The notes under the pieces are model-generated. The model did no database searches. It had not been told where the DNA came from and was given only the letters and a program-made list of their open reading frames with translations. Of a DNA stretch of 64,000 bases, positions 9,297 through 16,164 are shown in pieces (positions within the stretch are counted from its first letter, which is position 1; each line of letters begins with the position of its first letter). This DNA is from CAZGRP01 sp964527995. Its GTDB lineage: Bacteria > Zhuqueibacterota > Zhuqueibacteria > Oceanimicrobiales > CAZGRP01. Location: positions 1 through 64,000 of the forward strand of contig CAZGRP010000017.1 in assembly GCA_964527995.1 (NCBI GenBank), written 5' to 3'. Position numbers and translations under genes: made by a program.

Positions 9297-10633
9297 GGCA
9301 CGGTCTCCAACGGCTGAGGGCGCGCCCGCACAGAAGTGGCGGCTGCTAAGGCCGGATCGATATCGTCATACCCGTCGAGGTGGAAGAGCCGACTCAGGGA
9401 CTCGGCGAGTCCCGCTGCATCACCTGATTTTGCTGCGCTGCGAAGGGTGGTGATGGGCTCGTGGAGCAGCTTGTTCATGATGCCGACGCTTAGGGCTGTG
9501 ATGATCCGTTCCTCGCGCTCACTCAGCTCGCCGAGACGCCGGAAGGCCTTTTGCAACTCCTGGGTGCGGATCGCTTCCGCTTTTTCTCTCAAAGCTACGA
9601 TCATCGGCGTCACTCTCTCGGCGCGAAGGCGCGCCACGAAGGTCTGGGCCTCGCGTTCGACAAGCTCCTCGGCTGCGGCGATCTCGGGGCGTTGCTCAGC
9701 CAGGCGCGTGCAGGCCAAATGATGCAGATCCTCGAGGTCGAAGAGGCGAACGCCGGGCAGTTTCCGCAGTTCGGGGTCGGCGTCCCTGGGCATTGCAATG
9801 TCGATGATAGTAAGATAGCCGCGGCGTCCCTCGAGAGCTTGAGTCACGAGCTCAGGTGTCAGGACGCAGTGGGGCGCCCCGGACGAAGAAATCACTACAT
9901 CGCTCTGGCGAAGGACCTCGGGCAAGGTCTCGTAGCTCGCCACCTCGCCGAACAGGTTGCGCAACTCAAATTTGCGCTGTTGTGGGTGCCGGCTGATCCA
10001 AAGCAGATGCGTGGCGCCTAACTCCTTCAGGTACTCGGCAGCCAGCTTCCCCATCTTGCCCGTGCCGATCAGCAGGAAGTGCAGCCCGCGCAGGTCCGGG
10101 TGTAGCTGGCTGGCCAGATCGACGGCAAGGTGGCTGACCGACACAGGCCGGTGCCCGAGCCGGGTCTCCGTGCGCACTCGCTTGCCTGCATGGAGTGCAT
10201 GGTCGAACATCTCCGAAAAAACGGGGCCGACCCTGCCGAGTTCACGTGCCAAGAAATAGGCGTGCTTGACTTGTCCCTGGATCTGGTTTTCTCCGATCAC
10301 CATGGAATCGACGCTGGCAGCTACCCGAAAGAGATGCCGGATGGCGTCGCGGTTGCGGCGGAAATAGAGGTGGGGCAGAAGCACCTCGCGGTCAAGGTCG
10401 AAATACTCGCACAGGAAGCTCTGCATGGCCTCCTGGCTACCAGCGGCCGATGGAAACACGGTGTAGAATTCAGTGCGGTTGCAGGTGGAGATAACGACTC
10501 CCTCGCGCGGCGGCGGTGACTGTTCCATCATGGCAGCGAACACACTGGCCATCTCACTGTCTTTGATGGCGACGCGCTCCAGGAGGTCGAGCGGGGCGGT
10601 CCGGAAACTGATACCCGTAAGCAGGATTTCCAC
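9293..10633 (-). CDS. hemA: Glutamyl-tRNA reductase
   Basis: NADPH-dependent reduction of glutamyl-tRNA to glutamate-1-semialdehyde, the committed and usually regulated step of the C5 pathway. The 446-residue protein has the catalytic cysteine in VVISTCNRTEFY, the substrate-binding GENQIQGQVKHAY, the NADPH-binding segment FLLIGTGKMGKLAAEYL and the C-terminal dimerisation helices. The start is GTG at 10633, preceded on the minus strand by GGAGAAG. It is the first gene of the nine-gene haem cluster, so its upstream region (10634-10996) should carry the cluster promoter, although none was recognised. Confidence 0.96.
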   Translation of the reverse strand: MEILLTGISFRTAPLDLLERVAIKDSEMASVFAAMMEQSPPPREGVVISTCNRTEFYTVFPSAAGSQEAMQSFLCEYFDLDREVLLPHLYFRRNRDAIRHLFRVAASVDSMVIGENQIQGQVKHAYFLARELGRVGPVFSEMFDHALHAGKRVRTETRLGHRPVSVSHLAVDLASQLHPDLRGLHFLLIGTGKMGKLAAEYLKELGATHLLWISRHPQQRKFELRNLFGEVASYETLPEVLRQSDVVISSSGAPHCVLTPELVTQALEGRRGYLTIIDIAMPRDADPELRKLPGVRLFDLEDLHHLACTRLAEQRPEIAAAEELVEREAQTFVARLRAERVTPMIVALREKAEAIRTQELQKAFRRLGELSEREERIITALSVGIMNKLLHEPITTLRSAAKSGDAAGLAESLSRLFHLDGYDDIDPALAAATSVRARPQPLETVP

Positions 10634-10996
10634 GGCGTCTTCTTCTCCGATTTAGTCTCTGTTCCCTCAGTCCCCTTCACTTACGAACCATTCCGACTCT
10701 TACAACAAGCATGCCAGAGCCGATGGCTCCCCGGCTGGCGGCCCGAGCGTCTGCCTCTAACGGGCGGTCTACACATAAGCCATTGATTTCGTTACCCGCG
10801 AAAAGCCGCCAATCCAGGAGTTGAAAGAAGGGAGGCGTTGGCAATATTCGGCTCCTTCCAGAAATTGGGAAATCCGTTTTCATTTTGGAAAAGGTCTTTT
10901 CAGCGTGAAAATGGGGACGGGCCGCTGCAAAGCGGGGAATGGATTTGCAAAAGATCATCCCGGGTGTTATCTTCACGCACACTCGAGTCGAGGAGG
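10634..10996. other. Divergent intergenic region between hemA and nth
   Basis: About 360 bp between the divergent haem cluster and the endonuclease III gene. Open frames run through it on both strands but none resembles a known protein, and the part continuous with nth (10838-10996) does not match any endonuclease III N-terminus. No convincing -35/-10 pair, operator or terminator was recognised, although hemA and nth must both be transcribed from here. Confidence 0.5.
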
Positions 10997-11659
10997 ATGC
11001 TCTTGGAACGAAGCAGAATCGATCAAATCGTCGAGATCTTGCGGTCCGAGGTCGAGCGGTTCCGCACGCCCATCGTTACACAGATTCGCGATGACACCCG
11101 CGATCCCTTCCGGGTCTTGATCTCCTGCCTGTTGAGTCTGAGAACCAAGGACGAGGTGACGGCGAAGGCATCGGCGCGTTTGTTCAGGCTGGCAGCGACG
11201 CCGCACCGGATGCTGGATCTGGATGAGGAAGAAATCGCGCGAGCCATCTACCCGGTCGGCTTTTACAGGACCAAGGCGCGCCGCATCAAAGAAATCTGCC
11301 AGGCCCTGGTGACGGAGCACGATGGCAGGGTGCCGGCCGACTTGGACGAGCTGTTGAGCCTCAAAGGTGTGGGTCGAAAAACTGCCAACCTCGTGGTCAC
11401 GCTCGGGTTCGGGAAGCCGGGGATCTGTGTCGATACCCACGTCCACCGCATTTCCAACCGTCTCGCTATCGTCGAAACGAAAAACCCCGAGCAGACCGAA
11501 ATCGCTCTGCGTCGTGTTTTGCCCGGCGAGTACTGGATCGAGTTCAACGACCTGCTGGTTACTTGGGGACAGAATGTCTGCAAGCCGATCAGCCCGCTCT
11601 GTTCGGAGTGCGCCCTTGCTGCACTGTGCCCGAAGACCGGGGTGGGGAAGAGGAGGTGA
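10997..11659 (+). CDS. nth: Endonuclease III (DNA glycosylase/AP lyase)
   Basis: Base-excision repair enzyme that removes oxidised pyrimidines and cleaves at the abasic site. The helix-hairpin-helix LLSLKGVGRKTANLVV contains the catalytic lysine, and the catalytic aspartate is in CVDTHVHRISNRL. The C-terminal [4Fe-4S] cluster pattern C-x6-C-x2-C-x5-C is intact (CKPISPLCSECALAALC). The start is uncertain: the ATG at 10997 directly abuts AGGAGG (10991-10996), whereas a TTG at 11003 sits at normal spacing behind it; the protein is 220 or 218 residues. The longer frame from 10838 adds unrelated sequence. It is divergent from the haem cluster, and its 3' end is followed by repeats and a gap. Confidence 0.94.
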   Translation: MLLERSRIDQIVEILRSEVERFRTPIVTQIRDDTRDPFRVLISCLLSLRTKDEVTAKASARLFRLAATPHRMLDLDEEEIARAIYPVGFYRTKARRIKEICQALVTEHDGRVPADLDELLSLKGVGRKTANLVVTLGFGKPGICVDTHVHRISNRLAIVETKNPEQTEIALRRVLPGEYWIEFNDLLVTWGQNVCKPISPLCSECALAALCPKTGVGKRR

Positions 11660-11673
11660 GTGGGACGACGGCG

Positions 11674-11694
11674 AATGCAAAATGCAAAATGCAA
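11674..11694. repeat. Heptanucleotide tandem repeat at a gap edge
   Basis: Three perfect copies of AATGCAA run directly into the N run that starts at 11695. The array probably continues into the unresolved sequence and may be why the assembly broke here. Confidence 0.8.
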
Positions 11695-11794
11695 NNNNNN
11701 NNNNNNNNNNNNNNNNNNNNNNNNNNNNNNNNNNNNNNNNNNNNNNNNNNNNNNNNNNNNNNNNNNNNNNNNNNNNNNNNNNNNNNNNNNNNNN
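11695..11794. other. Assembly gap (100 N)
   Basis: A run of exactly 100 N, the conventional placeholder for a gap of unknown size. The permease operon that follows lacks a substrate-binding protein gene in view, so one could lie inside this gap. Confidence 0.98.
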
Positions 11795-11827
11795 GGTGGA
11801 GCGGCGGACGATGCGTGGTTTCTCGGC

Positions 11828-11856
11828 TTGCGAATGCCTGCATCTTTTGCTATATT
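11828..11856 (+). promoter_or_regulatory. Candidate sigma-70-type promoter for the permease operon
   Basis: TTGCGA (11828-11833), a 17 bp spacer, then TATATT (11851-11856). This fits 4/6 and 5/6 bases of the -35 and -10 consensus and lies about 105 bp upstream of the first permease gene. A short GGGCCG/CGGCCC inverted repeat follows at 11869-11890 in the presumed leader. Read by eye; not verified. Confidence 0.5.
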
Positions 11857-11960
11857 AGCAGCGCCCTTGGGCCGGAGCGGAGGTCGGCCCGGGATTCTTC
11901 ACTCAAGCTTCTAGTCATCTGAAACCATGGCGGCCGTGAAAGCCGAAAGGGCCGGGGTTC

Positions 11961-12869
11961 GTGACGGCATTTCTTGACGAGGTCTGGCAAGGCATCTATC
12001 GCAACCGACTCGCCTACCTGTATGTCCTCCCCAGCTTCCTCGTTCTGGGGTTTGTCGTTCTCTATCCTTTCTTTTACAACATCGTGATCTCCCTGTCGAA
12101 CATGAGCTTGACTCACTTTCGAGAGTGGAGCTTCGTCGGGCTCGAGCAGTACGGGCGCGTTTTTCGTGAGCCACGCTTTTACTCCGTGCTCATCAAGACG
12201 GTTGTGTGGACGGCCGTCAACGTTTTCTTCCACGTCACCATCGGCGTGTGGCTGGCTTTGATGCTGAACCGCCCGCTGCTCGGACGCAGCGTGTTCCGGA
12301 CCCTGCTGATCCTTCCTTGGGCCGTGCCTCAATACATTACCGCGCTGACGTGGCGAGGCATGTTCAACTATCGCTACGGCGCAGTGAACTTGATTCTCAC
12401 CCGGTACTTTGGCATCGGGCCGTTCGAGTGGCTTTCGACGCCCACGGGAGCCTTCACCGCGGCCACCGTCGCCAACATCTGGCTGGGATTTCCGTTCATG
12501 ATGGTTGTGGCGCTCGGTGGTTTGCAGTCGATACCGCACGAGTTGTACGAGGCTGCCGAAGTTGACGGCGCCAACTGGTATCATCGCATCGCCCGCATCA
12601 CGTTGCCGCTGCTGAAGCCGGTGATGGTGCCGGCGATCACCCTGGGCGTGCTGTGGACGTTCAACAATTTCACGGTGATCTGGCTGGTATCGGATGCCGG
12701 CAAACCCGCGGACAGCACCCATATTCTGGTGTCCTATGTCTACAGAGAGGCCTTCAACTACTACCGCTTCGGCTATGCAGCGGCGCTGTCCATGGTGATC
12801 TTTCTCATTCTGCTGGTGTTCACCATTGCCTTCATCCGGCGCACCAAGGGAACGGAGGCGGTCTACTGA
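11961..12869 (+). CDS. ABC transporter permease, MalF type
   Basis: Inner-membrane subunit of a carbohydrate ABC importer. The 302-residue protein has six predicted membrane spans, the first at LAYLYVLPSFLVLGFVVLYP, and the cytoplasmic EAA loop YEAAEVDGANWYHRIARI that docks on the ATPase. The start is GTG at 11961, immediately before the first helix as usual for short MalF/UgpA-type proteins; an ATG at 11927 is out of frame. It overlaps the second permease by one base (TGATG). No MalK-type ATPase or binding protein is visible. The nearby amylase-family gene suggests malto-oligosaccharides as substrate, but that is inference. Confidence 0.9.
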   Translation: MTAFLDEVWQGIYRNRLAYLYVLPSFLVLGFVVLYPFFYNIVISLSNMSLTHFREWSFVGLEQYGRVFREPRFYSVLIKTVVWTAVNVFFHVTIGVWLALMLNRPLLGRSVFRTLLILPWAVPQYITALTWRGMFNYRYGAVNLILTRYFGIGPFEWLSTPTGAFTAATVANIWLGFPFMMVVALGGLQSIPHELYEAAEVDGANWYHRIARITLPLLKPVMVPAITLGVLWTFNNFTVIWLVSDAGKPADSTHILVSYVYREAFNYYRFGYAAALSMVIFLILLVFTIAFIRRTKGTEAVY

Positions 12870-13708
12870 TGCGGACCCGCAAAGACTCGCGGCTTCTCAC
12901 GGCCGCGATCTACGCAGCTCTTGTGGTTGCTACTGGAATCACGATCTATCCGATCATCCGGGTGATCGGTGTATCGTTGCGGCCCGGGAACATGCTGCAC
13001 ACCACCTCCCTGCGGCTGATTCCGGAGAACGCCACGCTCGACCAGTACCGCACACTGCTGTTCGAACGGCCGTTCTTGCGCTGGCTTTTCAACAGCACGC
13101 TGGTGTCGCTGGCCGTGACCATCGCCGGTGTGTCGCTGGCTTCGACGGCCGGATACTCGTTGTCGAGATTTCGGTTTGCCGGCCGCAATTTTGCCATGCT
13201 GGCCGTACTCACTACGCAGATGTTCCCGGTGACCATGCTGTTGTTGCCTCTTTTCCTGATGCTCATCCAGTTGAAAATCTACGACTCGTTTCTCGGTCTG
13301 ACCGTCGCCTACACGGCGACAGCCCTGCCTTTTTGCATGTGGCAGATGAAGGGCTACTACGACACGATCCCCTACAGCCTGGAGGAGGCCGCTCTCATCG
13401 ATGGGTGCTCGCAGTTTCGCTCGTTCTACCAGATCGTTTTGCCTCTGGCCGCTCCAGCTCTGGTCATCACCGGCCTGTTCTCCTTCATGGCCGCCTGGTC
13501 GGAGTATCTGGTTGCCGCCGTGCTTCTGAGCGATAGGCGGCTCTACACGCTACCGCTTGGCTTGCGCCAGTTTCAGCAGAACTTCGACACGGAGTGGGGT
13601 CTGTACGCTGCGGGGGCGGTGCTTGTTTCGGTACCCGTGGTGATGCTGTTCGTGGCTTTGAGTCGATGGCTGGTGTCAGGGCTGACTCTCGGGAGCGTCA
13701 AGGGATGA
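12869..13708 (+). CDS. ABC transporter permease, MalG type
   Basis: Second inner-membrane permease of the same carbohydrate importer. The true start is the ATG at 12869 overlapping the previous stop; a longer frame from 12653 is only a reading-frame extension inside the upstream gene. The 279 residues contain six membrane spans and the EAA loop LEEAALIDGCSQFRSFYQI, then LPLAAPAL. The C-terminus LVSGLTLGSVKG is typical of MalG proteins, whose tail reaches into the cytoplasmic pocket of the ATPase. Assignment to the MalG/CUT1 group is firm; substrate is not determined. Confidence 0.9.
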   Translation: MRTRKDSRLLTAAIYAALVVATGITIYPIIRVIGVSLRPGNMLHTTSLRLIPENATLDQYRTLLFERPFLRWLFNSTLVSLAVTIAGVSLASTAGYSLSRFRFAGRNFAMLAVLTTQMFPVTMLLLPLFLMLIQLKIYDSFLGLTVAYTATALPFCMWQMKGYYDTIPYSLEEAALIDGCSQFRSFYQIVLPLAAPALVITGLFSFMAAWSEYLVAAVLLSDRRLYTLPLGLRQFQQNFDTEWGLYAAGAVLVSVPVVMLFVALSRWLVSGLTLGSVKG

Positions 13709-13713
13709 AGACG

Positions 13714-13735
13714 TTGCTGCCACCTCTGGCAGCAG
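13714..13735 (+). terminator. Short hairpin after the permease genes
   Basis: GCTGCCA and TGGCAGC flank a CCTC loop, and a T-A and a T-G pair extend the stem to nine. No T-run follows, so it could be a weak or Rho-assisted terminator or an RNA-stability element between the transporter genes and the next coding sequence. Confidence 0.35.
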
Positions 13736-13752
13736 CTTGACGGGAAGTTCCT

Positions 13753-14280
13753 ATGTTGTTTCCAACTTTGAAAACGCGCGGCGATGAGGATCTCGGAAAG
13801 GTGCTGCTGGACTGGCTGCACGAGCCGTCGGGAAAGCAAAAAGCGCTGCGTCGATTCATATGGCTGGCGGCCCTGGCCGTGCTGATCTTGCTTGCCTTTT
13901 CGCCGCTGATGAAGGAGTTGGGCGGCTCGTTCGCTGGCGCTTTGGGGTATGCCCTGATCATCCTGTTTTCCTCGCTGTTGCCCAGACTGTGGAGAAGGCA
14001 GGTGGCACACACTTACGAGCTGCGCGAAAGAGGGCTGGTTATTTACCCCGACACGGCCAAGGAAAAGGGAGCGATTCGTTTTGCGTGGTGGTCGGACTTT
14101 AAGGATGTCGTGCGGCGGGATAACGGCGTGAAGCTGATCCCGAAATACTTCGTGCAACAGTCGGTTTTTCTGCCCACCGGGCCACGCCGTTTCGATGTTT
14201 ATTTCGTTTGCCGCGAGAAGGTGTGGCAGGCAAAATTCGAGCGCATGATGCAGCGCTTGGGCTCTGCGAAATCACGATGA
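13753..14280 (+). CDS. Hypothetical membrane protein
   Basis: A 175-residue protein I do not recognise. It has a charged N-terminus (about 35 residues), two membrane helices close together (about residues 36-52 and 58-78) and a C-terminal cytoplasmic part of about 95 residues rich in aromatic and basic residues. That part, HTYELRERGLVIYP followed by IRFAWWSDFKDV and YFVCREKVWQAKFERMM, looks like the bacterial PH-like/YcxB-type fold in which a membrane hairpin precedes a beta-sheet domain; this is a resemblance, not a match. Its stop overlaps the next gene's start as ATGA, so the pair is probably co-translated. Confidence 0.75.
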   Translation: MLFPTLKTRGDEDLGKVLLDWLHEPSGKQKALRRFIWLAALAVLILLAFSPLMKELGGSFAGALGYALIILFSSLLPRLWRRQVAHTYELRERGLVIYPDTAKEKGAIRFAWWSDFKDVVRRDNGVKLIPKYFVQQSVFLPTGPRRFDVYFVCREKVWQAKFERMMQRLGSAKSR

Positions 14281-14702
14281 GGGGAGTGGCGAAGACAGCC
14301 CTCGTGGTTCTCGCCTTGACGGCGTTCTTCGTTGTCGACGACATTCTTTTTCTATTACTTGCCGGGGAGGTCGCTGGCTGGCCGGGGCCGGCCTGGCTTG
14401 CTTTTCTCATCGGTTTTTTCGTACTGGCGGCGAACTTCCTTGGAGCAATCTGGGTGTTCCGATTTCTTCGAAAGAAACCGGTGACCGGGAAGGAGGGGAT
14501 GATCGGCGTCCGTGGGGTGGCGCTCGATTCGATCGAACCGAACGGCGAGGGGCAAATTCGGGTGCGCGGCGAAATCTGGAGGGCCGTGAGTGACGAGCCA
14601 ATCCGTGCGGGACAGAAGGTGATCGTGAAAGCAATCAATGGCTTGACACTCCTCGTCGCCCCTGTGGAAGAGGGCCGCTCCGAGGCACCACGGCCGTCCT
14701 GA
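14277..14702 (+). CDS. NfeD-like membrane protein with C-terminal OB-fold
   Basis: A 141-residue protein with two or three membrane helices in the first 65 residues (TALVVLALTAFFVVDDILFLLL and WLAFLIGFFVLAANFLGAIW) and a soluble C-terminal part that reads as an NfeD-type OB-fold: MIGVRGVALDSIEPNGEGQ, then IRVRGEIWRAVSDEPI, then GQKVIVKAINGLTLLV. Family members usually work with SPFH/stomatin proteins or membrane proteases; no such partner gene is adjacent here. The start is the ATG overlapping the previous stop (ATGA); an upstream in-frame extension from 14208 lies inside the previous gene and was rejected. Confidence 0.8.
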   Translation: MRGVAKTALVVLALTAFFVVDDILFLLLAGEVAGWPGPAWLAFLIGFFVLAANFLGAIWVFRFLRKKPVTGKEGMIGVRGVALDSIEPNGEGQIRVRGEIWRAVSDEPIRAGQKVIVKAINGLTLLVAPVEEGRSEAPRPS

Positions 14703-14736
14703 GGGTCGGCCGACTTCGAGGAGGAAGAATCCTCTC

Positions 14737-16164
14737 GTGGACTGGTTTTTACCCAGCTTTCTGGCGCCGCTGATCGGTGTGCTCTTTGCCCCCCGTGAGC
14801 GCGGCCTGCTTGAAGAGGCGCATTTCCACATCACCCACAGCTTCGGGCATTTGTCGGCCGCCCCCGTGCCTGACTGGGTGCGCGGCATGACGCTGTACGA
14901 GGTCTTCCCGCGCGTCTATCCGCCGGACGGCACGCTGGAGGCGGTGCGCCGCGATCTGGCACGGATACGAGGCCTCGGAGTCGGCTGCATCTGGTTGATG
15001 CCGATTCATCCCGTCGGAGAAATCGGACGCAAGGGGACTTACGGAAGCCCCTACGCCGTGCGGGACTACTTTGCCATCGATCCCGGCCTGGGCTGCGAGT
15101 CAGACCTGAGGAGGCTGGTCGAAGAAGTACACGGTAACGGCATGCGCATTATCATGGACGTGGTGCTCAACCACGCCGCCAACGATCACGTGGAGATGGC
15201 GCGCCATCCGGAGTGGTTTCGGCGAGACCGCAGCGGTCGGTTCACGCGCAGGGTGAACTCCTGGTCCGATGTCACCGACTGGGACCATGCGAATTCTGAA
15301 ACCCTCGACTATTTGAAGAGCGTCTTGTGCTATTGGGTGCGTGAGTTCGATGTCGATGGCTTCCGTTGCGACGTGGCCGGTCTGCTACCGCTGGATTTCT
15401 GGGAACAGGCCCGGAACGAGCTGCAGGCCATCAAGCCCGATATTTTCCTGCTGGCCGAAGGCGATGATCCCAGAATGCTGCTCAAAGCCTTCGACGCCAC
15501 CTATGACTGGGACCTCTACTACATGATGCTGGATGTGCGCCAGCGTCGAGTTGATGCTTCGGAGCTGGCTCGTCTGCTGGAACGGCAGGAACTGCTCTAT
15601 CCGGCAGGCTCGGTTTTGTTGCGCTTCCTGGAAAATCACGATCTGCTGCGCGCCACAGCTCGGTTCGGGGTGCGCGCCTTTCGTCCGTTCGCCGTGATGA
15701 TGTTCACTGCCAGTGGCATCCCGCTGATCTATTGCGGCCAGGAACTGGGGCTGCAGGAGTGGGCCGAACTGTTCGAGAAAGAGGTCATAGACTGGCGCCC
15801 AGGCAGACGTTCGGCGCTGCGGTTCTACCGCGACCTGGTGGAGTTGCGCCGTCGCTTCCCCGTCTTTTTCGAGGGTCGGACTTCCCACGTCGAGACCAGC
15901 GCTCCCCGGGAGGTCGCTGCTTTCCTGCGGACAACCGACAGCCAGGTCGCCGTTGTCGCCGCCAACTTCCGCGGACGGGCTGCCGACGTGCGCCTGTCCT
16001 TGCCGCCTCGCGTCTTTCAATATCACGACTGGCAGGTGTTCGCCTCTGGCAAGAACGGCGGGCGGCAGCCAAAAGAGTCGATGACGCTTCGGATACCCGG
16101 GTGGGGGTACTGGGTGGCCGTCTCCCGTTCGCCTGCAGTCAGCGGCAGCCCAAGTACGACATGA
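14737..16164 (+). CDS. GH13 alpha-amylase family glycosidase
   Basis: Glycosidase or transglycosidase acting on alpha-glucosidic bonds. The 475 residues carry the GH13 catalytic triad: nucleophile D212 in VDGFRCDVAG, acid/base E241 in FLLAEGDD, and transition-state D302 in FLENHD; region I is VVLNHAAND. No calcium-rich B-domain expansion or C-terminal binding module is visible, and no clear signal peptide is present, although the first 17 residues are hydrophobic. The start is GTG behind GAGGAGG. The downstream gene overlaps by four bases. With the MalF/MalG-type permeases upstream, intracellular processing of imported malto-oligosaccharides is the simplest reading; exact specificity is not determined. 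Confidence 0.92.
   Translation: MDWFLPSFLAPLIGVLFAPRERGLLEEAHFHITHSFGHLSAAPVPDWVRGMTLYEVFPRVYPPDGTLEAVRRDLARIRGLGVGCIWLMPIHPVGEIGRKGTYGSPYAVRDYFAIDPGLGCESDLRRLVEEVHGNGMRIIMDVVLNHAANDHVEMARHPEWFRRDRSGRFTRRVNSWSDVTDWDHANSETLDYLKSVLCYWVREFDVDGFRCDVAGLLPLDFWEQARNELQAIKPDIFLLAEGDDPRMLLKAFDATYDWDLYYMMLDVRQRRVDASELARLLERQELLYPAGSVLLRFLENHDLLRATARFGVRAFRPFAVMMFTASGIPLIYCGQELGLQEWAELFEKEVIDWRPGRRSALRFYRDLVELRRRFPVFFEGRTSHVETSAPREVAAFLRTTDSQVAVVAANFRGRAADVRLSLPPRVFQYHDWQVFASGKNGGRQPKESMTLRIPGWGYWVAVSRSPAVSGSPSTT

Noticed and set aside
10838..10996. N-terminal extension of the endonuclease III frame (about 53 residues).
   Set aside because: No resemblance to the family N-terminus; a strong ribosome binding site lies at 10991-10996, at the accepted start.
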